Source: Nostoc sp. FACHB-973 (GTDB taxonomy: Bacteria; Cyanobacteriota; Cyanobacteriia; Cyanobacteriales; Nostocaceae). From it: a stretch of DNA of 64,000 bases. A program made the translations under genes and the position numbers. Under the pieces are notes generated by a model that saw nothing but the letters and a program-made list of their open reading frames with translations, ran no database searches and was not told where the DNA came from. Each line of letters opens with the position of its first letter. Positions within the stretch are counted from its first letter, which is position 1. The stretch spans positions 29,842-93,841 of the forward strand of contig NZ_JACJSJ010000025.1 in assembly GCF_014698115.1 (NCBI RefSeq), read 5' to 3'. Positions 54,501-63,746 of this stretch are shown in pieces.

Positions 54501-57339
54501 TAAATTTGGCAAACTTGCTCTAAATATACTAAAAAAATTTAACACTCCAAAATTAGAAGCTTTTGTTATACAGATGCATTATGGACAAATATGGCACTGG
54601 AAACAGCCTCTCACGAGTATAATCGCACACAAAAAATTAATACATGGGTTTAAAACAGGTATAGATACAGGAGAAAATGAGTTTGCTTCATATGCAGCTA
54701 TAAATTATTGCTTGATAAAGTTTTTATGTGGACATAGTTTAGAAGATGTTCATCGAGATTATCAAAAATATTCTAAATCGATCAAAACTTTAAAGCAACA
54801 ATTTGGTATTTATTCCATAGAAATATTTCATAGATTAGCAATTAAATTATTAAATATAAATAATGTAAATAATTTATTTATTGGCAATTCTCAAAAAGAA
54901 GAGGAAGAACATATAAAAACTTGGATACAAAACAATAGCGAATGGTTAATATTTTTTGTATATTTTGCAAAAACAGTTTATTCTTATTTTTTTAAAGATT
55001 ACAATGATGCCTTCGTTAACGGAATTAATGCGGAAAAATTTGTCAAAGCTTCTAGCTCATATTTAACAGCTCCCCAACATAATTTCTATTCGTCTCTTTC
55101 TTATCTTGCTCATTATCATAATTGTGATGTAAAGCAGCAAAAAGAATTAATTTATCAAGTAGATAAAAATCAAGAAAATCTGAAAATATGGGCTAACTAT
55201 TGCCCAGCTAATTTTCAACATAAATATGCTTTAATAGAAGCTGAAAAAACACGATCGCTAAAACAAAATTGGCAAGCTGAGGAACTTTATGAACAAGCTA
55301 TTCAAGGCGCTAAAAAATACCAATTCATTCACGAAGAAGCCATAGCTTACGAACGCGCAGCCGAATTTTATCTTTCAATTGGTAGAGAAGAAATTAGTCA
55401 GTTTTACTTAAAAAATGCTCATCATTGTTATGCCCAATGGGGAGCAACAGCCAAAGTTAAAAATCTCGAAGCCGAATATCCCCAATTATTGGTAAATGTA
55501 AACAGCCAAACAGGGAATAAGAAAAATAGTATAACTATTTCTACAACTAACAATGATAGCGAAAAACTTGATTTGATAACTGTTGTCAAAGCCTCACAAA
55601 CCATAGCTGGTGAAATCACTCTCGATAAATTGCTCAAAAAACTGATGAGAATTTGCATTGAAAATGCAGGCGCTCAAAGAGGTTTTTTGATTCTTGAAAA
55701 GGAAGGAATTTTGGTCATTGAAGCTGAAGGATCGATAGATAATGATAATATTAATATCCTAGAATCTATCACTATAAATTCCGTAGATACTGTTCGCAAT
55801 TTGCCTCTTTTATCGACTGCTATTGTTAACTATGTTGCCCATAGCCAAGAAAATGTAGTTTTAAATGACGCAGAACATGAGGGGCAATTTATCGGCGATT
55901 ATTACGTTACCGTTGTGCAACCTAAATCGATTCTTTGCATTCCTCTACTTCATCAAGGTAAATTAAGCGGCATTCTATATTTAGAAAATAATTTAATCAC
56001 ACATGCATTTACTCAAGAGCGCATTGAAATCTTGAAAATACTTTCTGCTCAAGCTGCTATATCTATCGAAAATTCACGTTTATATGAACAATTAGAAGAT
56101 TACAATCGTACTTTAGAACAAAAAGTTAAAGAACGAAATCAAGAACTCTTACAAACACTAGAAGAATTAAAAATTACTCAAGAAAAACTCAGATTTGAAA
56201 ACGATCTACTTAAGAGTTCAGAACAACTCTCAACCTATGATTATCAAATTGGGGGTAGTTTACCGATGGATGCTCCCACATATGTAGTGCGTTCCGCAGA
56301 CCGTCACCTTTATCAAGCATTGAGGCATAGTGAATTCTGTTACATACTAAATGCACGGCAGATGGGTAAGTCAAGCCTGATGGTACGCATGATGCACTAT
56401 CTTCAACAAGAAGGATTTAGTTGTACCGCAATTGATTTAACACGCATTGGTAGTGACAACATTACCCCTGGTCAATGGTACTTGGGGTTAGCAGTGGAAT
56501 TATGGCAGAATTTTGATTTGTTAGACAAGGTAAATCTTCCTGTTTGGTGGAATGAGTACAAAGATTTATCGCCCACTCAGAAGTTAAGTCAATTTATTGA
56601 AAATATTTTACTAAAGCAAGTTCAGAGGGAAAAAATTTATATATTTATTGATGAAATTGATAGTGTCTTAGGCTTAAACTTCTCTGTTAATGATTTTTTT
56701 GCTTTGATACGCTTCTGTTACAATCAGCGTAGTATCAACTTAGAATATCGGCGTTTAACTTTTGCTTTCTTTGGGGTAGCAACTCCCTCAGACTTAATCT
56801 CAGACCATAAGCGAACACCCTTTAATATTGGTCAGTCAATTCAATTAGAGGGTTTTAAAGAAGATGAAGTTTATCCTTTAGGTGAAGGATTAAAAGAGAA
56901 AGTTAGCGACGCGATCGCCATTCGCAAAGTCATCAGAGAAATATTACACTGGACTAACGGGCAGCCTTTTCTCACTCAAAAGCTCTGTAAGCTCATCCGT
57001 AACTCTTCATCTGTGATTCCAGCAAACATTGAAGCCGAATGGATAAAAAATTTGGTAGCCACAAATCTGATAGCTAATTGGGAATCCCAAGATGAGCCGG
57101 AGCATTTAAGAACTATTCGCGATCGCATTCTCAATAGCGATTTACAAGTTAACAAACTTCTAGAGCTTTATCAACAAATTTTACACCAAGGAGAAACACT
57201 CTCCGTTGATAGTCCAGAAGAAAAAGAATTGCTCTTATCAGGGATAATTATTAAACAACAAGGTTCTCTGAAAGTCCAGAACCGTATTTATCAATTGATA
57301 TTCGATCAAAGTTGGATTACTCGGTATATTCAGGAGTGA
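51526..57339 (+). CDS. Multidomain Ser/Thr kinase - AAA ATPase - GAF - AAA-like ATPase
   Basis: Signalling protein of 1937 residues. Order: protein kinase (1-270; HKD at 126-128, DFG at 147-149, GTLAYIAPEQTGR); NTPase of the PknK/MalT type (about 300-700) with Walker A GYSGIGKSA (Lys334) and FLDDLQWAD; a long helical, TPR-like region (750-1300); GAF domain (about 1350-1520); coiled coil (LEQKVKERNQELLQTLEEL); and a C-terminal AAA-like ATPase (1560-1937) with NARQMGKSS (Lys1615) and FIDEIDSVLGL. Relatives I know usually end in a histidine kinase, which is absent here. Kinase and both ATP sites look intact. The protein is cytoplasmic by sequence. The signal and target are unknown. Confidence 0.92.
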   Translation: MNTIKNYQIIQQIYESDNSLVYRAILKPDNQPIILKILKENYPNPSELNRYKQEYEITCSMNADGIIKAYSLERYQNSLVMFLEDFGGSSLKILISERQFVLEEFLTIALKITESLATIHNANIIHKDINPSNIVYNPETGQVKIIDFGISTRLPQENQTIRNPNQLEGTLAYIAPEQTGRMNRGIDYRSDFYSLGVTFYQLLTNQLPFETTEPMELVHCHIAQQPDAPHQRILSIPLMVSNIVMKLLAKIQEERYQSARGLKADLENCLYQLQTLGKIKHFSLGRQDISEKFQISQKLYGREQEISQLLTTFERVSQGSTEIVLVSGYSGIGKSALVNEIHKPITHRRGYFIHGKFDQLQRDIPYAAITQAFSDLIRQLLSESEITLQTWKDKILEALGNNGQIIIDVIHDLEKIIGKQPSIEQLGASEAQNRFNFFFEIFIRIFCQKEHPLVIFLDDLQWADLASLNLIELLIANADTQYLLIIGTYRDNEVSPTHPLIYTLEQIKKTEAKVNPIMLQSLRSNHVNQLVADTLNCSIKNAKPLAKLLIQKSGGNCFFLTQLLKTLYKEKLLFFNTPQFPLTKRETKAMFWQWDIQEIQRVGITDNVVELMIRKIEKLDEATQNVLKLAACIGNKFNLEILSLVNRKSQTVTSQELEPALNEGLIIPLSNDYQLPLLWSQEEMSSDSSEISSAFIPKYPKSIPYKFLHDRVQQAAYILIQEEDKKAVHLQIGRLLLKNSQEDELEENIFNIVNQLNEGAELITEQLERDELAKLNLQAAKKSKASTAYEPALKYLETGLRFLPSNSWHYEYKLTWELHIETLEMLYLNTKFDRFEKLSENVLEQAKGILDKAKVNQIKILYYSTIFQTDKAIDIALKALLELGINIAPNSGSIENKVEQQQEVIKIFLQKKNIEDLAKLPVMIEESKIAATLILQQIISATHTTNFPLFIEVILTQLNFCIKYGNPPHAAYIYSTYGMLLCSLKKDINNGYKFGKLALNILKKFNTPKLEAFVIQMHYGQIWHWKQPLTSIIAHKKLIHGFKTGIDTGENEFASYAAINYCLIKFLCGHSLEDVHRDYQKYSKSIKTLKQQFGIYSIEIFHRLAIKLLNINNVNNLFIGNSQKEEEEHIKTWIQNNSEWLIFFVYFAKTVYSYFFKDYNDAFVNGINAEKFVKASSSYLTAPQHNFYSSLSYLAHYHNCDVKQQKELIYQVDKNQENLKIWANYCPANFQHKYALIEAEKTRSLKQNWQAEELYEQAIQGAKKYQFIHEEAIAYERAAEFYLSIGREEISQFYLKNAHHCYAQWGATAKVKNLEAEYPQLLVNVNSQTGNKKNSITISTTNNDSEKLDLITVVKASQTIAGEITLDKLLKKLMRICIENAGAQRGFLILEKEGILVIEAEGSIDNDNINILESITINSVDTVRNLPLLSTAIVNYVAHSQENVVLNDAEHEGQFIGDYYVTVVQPKSILCIPLLHQGKLSGILYLENNLITHAFTQERIEILKILSAQAAISIENSRLYEQLEDYNRTLEQKVKERNQELLQTLEELKITQEKLRFENDLLKSSEQLSTYDYQIGGSLPMDAPTYVVRSADRHLYQALRHSEFCYILNARQMGKSSLMVRMMHYLQQEGFSCTAIDLTRIGSDNITPGQWYLGLAVELWQNFDLLDKVNLPVWWNEYKDLSPTQKLSQFIENILLKQVQREKIYIFIDEIDSVLGLNFSVNDFFALIRFCYNQRSINLEYRRLTFAFFGVATPSDLISDHKRTPFNIGQSIQLEGFKEDEVYPLGEGLKEKVSDAIAIRKVIREILHWTNGQPFLTQKLCKLIRNSSSVIPANIEAEWIKNLVATNLIANWESQDEPEHLRTIRDRILNSDLQVNKLLELYQQILHQGETLSVDSPEEKELLLSGIIIKQQGSLKVQNRIYQLIFDQSWITRYIQE

Positions 57340-57429
57340 GGAGTTATTCTTCTTGTCCTGTTGTCTCCCTCATCTCCCTCATCTCCCTCATCTCGCCGCG
57401 TCAGAGGGTCAACCTAAATCGTAACTGCA

Positions 57430-57501
57430 TGGGTCGCCCGGGATTCGAACCCGGAACTAATCGGTTAAAAGCCGAGTACTCTACCGTTGAGTTAGCGACC
57501 C
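57430..57501 (-). tRNA. trnK: tRNA-Lys (anticodon TTT)
   Basis: On the minus strand the sequence folds as a 72-base cloverleaf. The acceptor stem is GGGTCGC with GCGACCC, the anticodon loop is CTTTTAA giving TTT, and the T arm contains GTTCGAATC. The discriminator is A, encoded by T at 57430. CCA is not encoded. Confidence 0.95.
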
Positions 57502-57561
57502 TTTCGTTCATTTCGCAACTTTGCCATCATAGCACAGGCATCTGTAGATTTGTAAAGGGGT

Positions 57562-58431
57562 TCAGAAAAAATTTGCTGTTAACCGTACAGATGCTGTGTA
57601 GCTGCCCCCTGGATCTAATATAGTTAGATGTTCACCAGTGTTTAGAGAGTTACGAGCAGCACTCCACGGTTCTAGACAGTAGAAGTCTTTGCCTTTGAGT
57701 GTCCAAAATACCAAAATGGGATATTCATCGCCATAATCTAGAGTCAGCTTTAGCTTACGGCTATTGTCTGTCACAGTTGCCGATTTACTAGTTAGCTGCT
57801 TAAAGGCAACATCAATTTCATCCTGGTTGAAGTCAAAATTCCCGTTGAAGGGGTAAATTTCTTTGGTTCTCTGGTCTTGATACTCCTGAGAGGGAATTTC
57901 AAACTCTAGCCCGGTTTTATCAAGGGTGAGAAAATAGGGATGAAATCCTGAAGAAAAGGGCAATGATGTGGATGAAAGATTTTTATACTGCTGGCGAATT
58001 TCTAAGGTATTACCTTGGAGTTCGTAAGTGAAAATTACCTGAAAGTCAAAAGGATAAACAGCCCGTGTTTGCTCGTTACTGTTGAGGACGAGGGTGAGGC
58101 TAACTTTATCTTGAGTTAGTTGGTCAGTTACTTGCCAAGGTAAATCACGGGCAAAGCCATGTTGTTTGAGAGTGTATTGTTTCCCGTTGTGGATGTAAGC
58201 GTTATCCGGTAAATTGCCGCAGATAGGAAACAAAATCGGATTTCCGCCCCTGACACTCAAATCAGGATGAGTAAAACGTTCAGTGTCTAAGTAGAAAATT
58301 TCTTGACCCTGTATCCGCCAACGGGTAATGATACCGCCTCGTTCTGGGACAACTTCCAGTTGAGAACCAGCGCTTTCATCTGAAAGAATGTAGGTTTTGT
58401 ATTGTTGCTCTTGAACTGCAATGGTAAACAC
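57562..58431 (-). CDS. Aldose 1-epimerase family protein
   Basis: Galactose-mutarotase-fold protein of 289 residues, expected to interconvert the alpha and beta anomers of a sugar or sugar phosphate. Visible features are the N-terminal VVPERGGIITRWRIQG, GGNPILFPICGNLPDN near residue 62, KQHGFARDLPW with the probable substrate His, SGFHPYF with the catalytic-type His near residue 163, and the C-terminal YCLEPWSAARNSLNTGEHLTILDPGG containing the probable catalytic Glu. This form resembles the glucose-6-phosphate epimerase-like branch more than GalM. It lies 179 bases downstream of pdhA on the same strand, separated by GGGGAGT repeats. Confidence 0.88.
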   Translation of the reverse strand: MFTIAVQEQQYKTYILSDESAGSQLEVVPERGGIITRWRIQGQEIFYLDTERFTHPDLSVRGGNPILFPICGNLPDNAYIHNGKQYTLKQHGFARDLPWQVTDQLTQDKVSLTLVLNSNEQTRAVYPFDFQVIFTYELQGNTLEIRQQYKNLSSTSLPFSSGFHPYFLTLDKTGLEFEIPSQEYQDQRTKEIYPFNGNFDFNQDEIDVAFKQLTSKSATVTDNSRKLKLTLDYGDEYPILVFWTLKGKDFYCLEPWSAARNSLNTGEHLTILDPGGSYTASVRLTANFF

Positions 58432-58443
58432 AAGTTTTAGTCC

Positions 58444-58608
58444 TAATGGGGAGTGGGGAGTGGGGAGTGGGGAGTGGGGATTGGGGACTGGGTATTGGGG
58501 ACTGGGGATTAGGTATTGGGAGTGTTGAGTGAGGAGTTATTCTGGTTGTCGTCTTGTCCTCTTGTCTCCCTTATCCCCAGTCCCCAGTCCCCACTCCCCA
58601 ATACCCAA
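58444..58608. repeat. Inverted GGGGAGT / CCCCAGT tandem arrays
   Basis: Between the epimerase and pdhA, GGGGAGT and GGGGACT heptamers run from 58448 to about 58520, and complementary CCCCAGT and CCCCACT heptamers from about 58575 to 58605. Same repeat class as at 5520, 27618, 45072 and 46509. Confidence 0.85.
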
Positions 58609-58610
58609 AA

Positions 58611-59645
58611 TTACTCGTCTTCTGCAAAAACGAAGCGATATAATTCGCTGGGGTCTGGTTCAGGGCTACTTTCGGCGAATTTCACTGCTTCGTCGATTCG
58701 TTCCTGAATTTTACGGTCAATGCCTTTGATTTCTTGCTCATCTGCCAGGTTTTGCTCTAGCAAATAAGCTGCTAACTTCTTAATTGGGTCACGGGCAAAC
58801 CAAAATTCTTTTTCAGCTTTGCTTCGCATTTCATCTGGGTCTGCCAAGGAGTGACCCCGGAAGCGGTAGGTAAGTGCCTCAATTAATGTTGGGCCTTCAC
58901 CTGCACGGGCGCGGGCTACGGCTTCTTGGGCAACGGCACGCACCGCCAGCACGTCCATACCGTCTACTTCCACGCCCACCATGTTAAATACGCTGGCTTT
59001 TTTGTAAATCTCTGGCTGGGAAGTGGCGCGATCGTGAGCCATACCAATTGCCCACTTATTATTTTCTACCACAAAAAGAATTGGCAATTTCCAGAGAGCT
59101 GCCATGTTTAATGTCTCGAAAAACTGACCGTTGTTAGCTGCACCATCGCCAAAAAAGCAAGCTGTCACTTGGTCAGCACTTTGATCTTTTAGCACTTCGC
59201 GGCGGTATTTGGTTTGAAAAGCGGCTCCTGCTGCTACAGGAATTCCCTCTGCCACAAACGCATAGCCACCTAGCAAGCGATGTTCGGCAGAAAACATGTG
59301 CATCGAACCACCGCGCCCTTTACTGCAACCTGTGGCTTTGCCAAATAACTCTGCCATGACTTCTTTTGCTGGTACTCCCGCACTCAAAGCGTGAACGTGG
59401 TCGCGGTAGGTACTGCAAACGTAATCTTCACCTGGCCGCATCGCCTGGATAACACCAGTGGAAACGGCTTCTTGACCGTTGTACAAATGGACAAAACCAA
59501 ACATTTTGCCCCGATAATACATTTCAGCGCATTTGTCTTCAAACAAACGCCCTAGTACCATGTCTTCATATAACCGTAACCCAACTTCCTTAGTGATGCG
59601 GTTAGTGGCAGCATTAAATGTGGGTAAAGTACGCTCTTGAACCAT
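58611..59645 (-). CDS. pdhA: Pyruvate dehydrogenase E1 component, alpha subunit
   Basis: Thiamine-diphosphate-binding subunit of pyruvate dehydrogenase E1, which decarboxylates pyruvate for acetyl-CoA formation. The 344 residues show the TPP motif [21 protein letters not shown] ending near LFVVENN, the conserved [10 protein letters not shown], and the phosphorylation-loop-like [14 protein letters not shown]. The E1 beta gene is not adjacent, which is common in cyanobacteria. The ATG at 59645 gives the family-typical N-terminus. A possible 42-residue gene lies upstream on the same strand. Confidence 0.95.
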   Translation of the reverse strand: MVQERTLPTFNAATNRITKEVGLRLYEDMVLGRLFEDKCAEMYYRGKMFGFVHLYNGQEAVSTGVIQAMRPGEDYVCSTYRDHVHALSAGVPAKEVMAELFGKATGCSKGRGGSMHMFSAEHRLLGGYAFVAEGIPVAAGAAFQTKYRREVLKDQSADQVTACFFGDGAANNGQFFETLNMAALWKLPILFVVENNKWAIGMAHDRATSQPEIYKKASVFNMVGVEVDGMDVLAVRAVAQEAVARARAGEGPTLIEALTYRFRGHSLADPDEMRSKAEKEFWFARDPIKKLAAYLLEQNLADEQEIKGIDRKIQERIDEAVKFAESSPEPDPSELYRFVFAEDE

Positions 59646-59861
59646 TATTTTTGAGTATCCCTGTTGTACAACTTAAAGTTACGGTGTTAAATAAGTTGGT
59701 CTGATAACGTCTGAGCCTTTATGAGGTTAGCGTTTGCAAGAGTCAACAATCAAACTTTATTTATGCACCAAAAAAGGACTTTAGGGAATAGGTAAATTTT
59801 GAATTTTTGGGAAAGTGGATGGTGTCGGTTTGAGTGCCACTCAACTTTCCCAGACGAATTT

Positions 59862-59990
59862 TTAACTTTTGTGCCCATAACCCTGTGAGGATGTGACTCT
59901 AACACCAACATTTGCCCCTTTGGGTTTTTCTGCCTGACCATTCCCCTTGATAGAGTACCAATCAAGATAGACTGGTTTCTGCATATCCAT
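59862..59990 (-). CDS. Possible 42-residue small protein upstream of pdhA
   Basis: On the minus strand, ATG 59990 opens a frame of 42 codons beginning MDMQKPVYLDWYSIKGNG and ending in SSQGYGHKS. The amino-acid composition (Gly, Lys, Tyr, Val and Ser, no rare residues in excess) looks protein-like. A second ATG lies two codons in. No clear ribosome binding site is seen, and the frame competes with a 71-codon frame at 59750-59965 whose composition is less convincing. No family is recognised. The rest of 59991-60458 is A/T-rich with no gene seen. Confidence 0.35.
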   Translation of the reverse strand: MDMQKPVYLDWYSIKGNGQAEKPKGANVGVRVTSSQGYGHKS

Positions 59991-60458
59991 TAACAATTTA
60001 AAAAAAATGACGTAAAAGTTTCTATACCTAAATGGGTAATTGTAATTAAAGGTTAAATATGATATGATTTTTGTCTCCTGTTATCAGGGTCAACCCCCTA
60101 AAGTAGTAGTTTACTAACCGCATACTGGGGAAAGTCCCGAAAAAATCAATCAATAGATTCCTGTAACCACAACATTTATGCCGTTATAAAAGCGGTAGTT
60201 GTGGTTTGTGGTATCGAAGGCTGATGATAGTTGTATTAAACCAAAAATACTAAGAATTAAGACAAAAAGCTGAAGCTTTCTGGGCGAAGGCAAAAAATTA
60301 GTACTAGAATGTGACTCAAAATTTCGGAAAGGTACAAAACAAGTAGTTGCAATATACACTTGTAGAGTAGATTCTATACGGCATTGTTATGGCACGGTTT
60401 TACAGGCCTGGAAAGCTCTAGGTGAATTATGTTGATCACGGTGCAGGGGAAGTAGGCT

Positions 60459-62783
60459 GTGCGAATTCCGCTAGATTACTACCGAATTTTAGGACTACCG
60501 TTAGCGGCAAGTGATGAACAATTGCGGCAAGCGTACAGCGATCGCATTGTGCAATTGCCACGACGTGAGTATTCTCAGGCAGCAATTTCTTCTCGCAAAC
60601 AACTTATAGAAGAAGCTTACGTGGTTTTATCAGATCCAAAACAACGCAGTACCTACGATCACCTTTATCTTGCCCACGCCTATGACCCTGATAACGTTGC
60701 TGCTGGCACAGCAGCAGCAGAAAATCTCAGAGAAAGCCACAAAAGGGGTGTTGACGCCCAGAATTTGGGTATCGATGTTTCCCAAGAGGAATTAGTTGGC
60801 GCTTTGTTGATTTTGCAAGAATTAGGGGAATATGAACTTGTACTAAAACTAGGTCGTCCGTACCTGGTGAATAAAAACGCTGTTGCAAGTAACAACAAGG
60901 GCAATAATCTCGCAGACGAAGAAATCACCGAAAGCCCTGAACGTCCAGATGTGGTTCTCACTGTCGCCCTTGCTTGTTTGGAACTGGGACGCGAACAGTG
61001 GCAGCAAGGTCACTACGAAAATGCCGCTGTATCCTTAGAAACTGGTGAGGAATTGCTGGTACGCGAAGGGTTATTCGTCAGTGTACAAGCAGAAATTCAA
61101 GCAGATCTCTATAAATTACGACCGTATCGAATTTTAGAGTTACTGGCGCTACCTCAAGAAAAAACTGCCGAACGACGCCAAGGCTTGGAATTATTGCAAA
61201 ACCTTTTAGAAGATCGTGGCGGCATTGATGGCACGAATAGCGATCGCTCTGGTTTAAACATAGATGATTTTCTGCGATTTATCCAGCAATTACGCAACCA
61301 CTTAACAGTCGCAGAGCAACAGAAATTATTTGAGGCAGAAAGTAAACGTCCTTCTGCTGTTGCCATTTATTTGGCTGTTTATGCCTTGATAGCAAGGGGA
61401 TTTGCTCAACGACAATCGGCTTTAGTTCGCCAAGCAAAGCAAATGCTAGCGCGTCTGGGCAATCGCCAAGATGTACATTTAGAACAGTCACTGTGTGCAT
61501 TACTCTTGGGACAAACTGAAGAAGCAACTCGTGTTTTAGAACTTAGTCAGGAGTACGAAGCTTTAGCCTTTATTCGGGAAAAATCTCAAGATTCCCCAGA
61601 TTTGTTACCAGGGCTGTGTTTATATACAGAACAGTGGTTGCAACACGAAGTATTTCCCCATTTTCGAGATTTGGCGAATCAGCAAGCTTCTTTAAAAGAA
61701 TATTTTGCTAACCCACAGGTGCAAGCTTATTTAGAAGCATTGCCAACGGATGCCCAAATAACTAATGAATCTGGTGTAATTAATCCCCAGCTTTTTCAAC
61801 AACCACAAACAAATAATCCACGTTTTCCCAACAATTCAACTGGGACTTTTCGACAATTCGATCGCAATCCAACACCAGACCAAAATTTACCAGAAACACC
61901 AGCAAAAGAAACACCGCAATATTCAAACATCTCGCCACCGAGATGGAATTCGTCTGAGGGTGTAAATCCAGAAGTAACAGCTGCACCGCTTCCTACTGCT
62001 GAACGCACAACCAGAGGTAATAATCACCATTGGAATGGTTCAGCTAGACCGGCTGCACCCGCTGAAAACCAAAAGCGTAGGCGAAGAAAACCTACTCAAC
62101 CTGTTAGCCGAGAGCGTATACCTGATAATCGTCCACGTCCACGTCCGCGACGGCGGCGGCGGACTTTTGCTAACACTATAGAAGGGAAAACACGGCTGGT
62201 GTGGAGAGTGTTTATTTCCCTAGTGGTTATATTAGTTTTCTGGGTGTTAGCCACAACAGCATTTGGATGGATAAAAAATATATTTTTTCCGACATCATCT
62301 CCTCGTGATTTACAGTTGTTCGTACAGATAAATCAACCACCAGTCTTTATTCCTGACCCAAAGGATAAACCAGAACCAGAAGGCGCTCTCACAAATGCAA
62401 CGGCACAGGAAGTAATTCGAGATTGGCTATCTACCAAAGCCGCAGCTTTAGGGCCTAATCATCAAATTAATAATTTAGAGCAGATTTTAACTGGTTCAGC
62501 TTTGTCTCAATGGCGGCTGATTGCTCAACAAGATAGGATAGATAACCGCTACCGCAAGTACGATCATAGCTTGAAGATTGAATCTGTAGAAAAAATTGAT
62601 TTATTTAGCGATCGCGCCGCAGTGGAAGCTACGGTAAAAGAAGCGACACAGTTATATGAAAATGGTCAATTTAAAAGTTCTTCTAATGAAAAGTTGCGAG
62701 TCAAGTATGATTTGGTTCGATACAATGGCAAATGGCGGATTCAGAGTATATCGGTTGTCGATCAAATAAGTTGGAATTTTTAG
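60459..62783 (+). CDS. ftn2: Cell division protein Ftn2/ZipN (ARC6 homologue)
   Basis: Cyanobacterial divisome protein that binds FtsZ and helps anchor the Z ring; ARC6 is its chloroplast homologue. The 774 residues start with a J-like domain (YYRILGLPLAASDEQLRQAY to YDHLYLAHAY, about 6-72) that lacks the HPD triplet, so it should not stimulate DnaK. A helical region follows (about 85-430), then a Pro/Asn-rich linker, a very basic stretch (RPRPRRRRRTF, near 560), one membrane helix (VWRVFISLVVILVFWVLATTAF, 577-598) and a C-terminal periplasmic domain (about 640-774, AQEVIRDWLSTKAAALG). The start is GTG at 60459 with GGGGAAG upstream. Length fits the family. Confidence 0.94.
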   Translation: MRIPLDYYRILGLPLAASDEQLRQAYSDRIVQLPRREYSQAAISSRKQLIEEAYVVLSDPKQRSTYDHLYLAHAYDPDNVAAGTAAAENLRESHKRGVDAQNLGIDVSQEELVGALLILQELGEYELVLKLGRPYLVNKNAVASNNKGNNLADEEITESPERPDVVLTVALACLELGREQWQQGHYENAAVSLETGEELLVREGLFVSVQAEIQADLYKLRPYRILELLALPQEKTAERRQGLELLQNLLEDRGGIDGTNSDRSGLNIDDFLRFIQQLRNHLTVAEQQKLFEAESKRPSAVAIYLAVYALIARGFAQRQSALVRQAKQMLARLGNRQDVHLEQSLCALLLGQTEEATRVLELSQEYEALAFIREKSQDSPDLLPGLCLYTEQWLQHEVFPHFRDLANQQASLKEYFANPQVQAYLEALPTDAQITNESGVINPQLFQQPQTNNPRFPNNSTGTFRQFDRNPTPDQNLPETPAKETPQYSNISPPRWNSSEGVNPEVTAAPLPTAERTTRGNNHHWNGSARPAAPAENQKRRRRKPTQPVSRERIPDNRPRPRPRRRRRTFANTIEGKTRLVWRVFISLVVILVFWVLATTAFGWIKNIFFPTSSPRDLQLFVQINQPPVFIPDPKDKPEPEGALTNATAQEVIRDWLSTKAAALGPNHQINNLEQILTGSALSQWRLIAQQDRIDNRYRKYDHSLKIESVEKIDLFSDRAAVEATVKEATQLYENGQFKSSSNEKLRVKYDLVRYNGKWRIQSISVVDQISWNF

Positions 62784-63065
62784 GCTATGTTTACGATTCT
62801 CCTTGACCTGCAAGGGTTTGAGGCTTATTTATTCTCAAAAAATGTTAATGAAGTACACGGTTAGGGGCACAGCCATGTTCCCTACGATTATCTGTACCTC
62901 ACTCCTTTGTAATCTGCTGTAAATAAATTGTGCTTCTACTATATCAGTATTAATTTAATGGAAGCTTTACCCGATAATTGGGCAGATATTCAACCTGATA
63001 GCGTATATCTTTCAATCAGTGGACTGTTAGTTTCATTCACAACTGAACAAATAAAGCTGGGATCT

Positions 63066-63746
63066 TTAATCACTCTGACTTTGAAACTGATGTCCACCTG
63101 CCTCAATTCTGAGTTTACCAGACTTCCATCCCAGATAGATCGGGATTTTATTACCATCAGCACTTTGGTAAACAGCGAAATGCTGACGCCAATCGTGGTA
63201 GCGTTTATTCCGCCAAACTTTTGGTAAATTATTACCCTGATATTGCAGTTTTACTTGAGCGAAAACCCCTTCATATCCGACTACTCCGTGATTAATCTCA
63301 TTCAGAGTTAAACGCGACTTTTTCACTATAGACTGCTGAAATTGCTCCCAACTACCATAAGTTTCCTGCTCACCAACTTCGAGGGCAAATCCACTTACTG
63401 TTGTTCCAGTACCCACCCCCGCGAGAATTTGGTCATTGGGATATCGCTGTTGAATTTCCTGTGTTGCTGTTAAGTTAATTCCTTCTAGGTGCAAATTAAT
63501 TGGTGTTAATGCCAGCCATGTCTTTTCGTAACTAATGAAAGTAACACCGTAGTTAGTTGCTAGTTTGGCTGATTTAGGTAAGAAAAATTGAAACGGTGCT
63601 TTTGGTTTATTATTGAGCCAGATTACTAAATTACGGTACTGAGCAACGTTGTCACCACCAACAGTAGAAGTAGATATTTGATTCGGATCTGTTCCTGTAG
63701 CTGCAATTAAGTAATCGACTCCCCGCTGGGAATTGAACGCCATCAT
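63066..63746 (-). CDS. Hypothetical protein, 5' end apparently damaged
   Basis: I do not recognise this 226-residue protein. It is beta-rich in appearance and contains no cysteines. ATG 63746 is the first usable start, but the frame stays open and protein-like upstream to a TAA at about 63858, reading APQFYETLYFGNTFQLGT and then ASGGDWNGFK. No start codon exists in that extension. A GTG at about 63856, preceded by AGGA, opens a different frame that stops after 24 codons. A one-base shift between the two frames would restore a longer N-terminus. The gene is therefore either a frameshifted remnant or begins at the internal ATG. Confidence 0.5.
   Translation of the reverse strand: MMAFNSQRGVDYLIAATGTDPNQISTSTVGGDNVAQYRNLVIWLNNKPKAPFQFFLPKSAKLATNYGVTFISYEKTWLALTPINLHLEGINLTATQEIQQRYPNDQILAGVGTGTTVSGFALEVGEQETYGSWEQFQQSIVKKSRLTLNEINHGVVGYEGVFAQVKLQYQGNNLPKVWRNKRYHDWRQHFAVYQSADGNKIPIYLGWKSGKLRIEAGGHQFQSQSD

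Noticed and set aside
59750..59965. 71-codon minus-strand frame upstream of pdhA
   Set aside because: It overlaps the more protein-like 42-codon frame and has a less plausible composition; neither is certain.
62928..63227. 99-codon forward frame after ftn2
   Set aside because: It overlaps the longer, more regular minus-strand gene at 63066-63746 and lacks a ribosome binding site.
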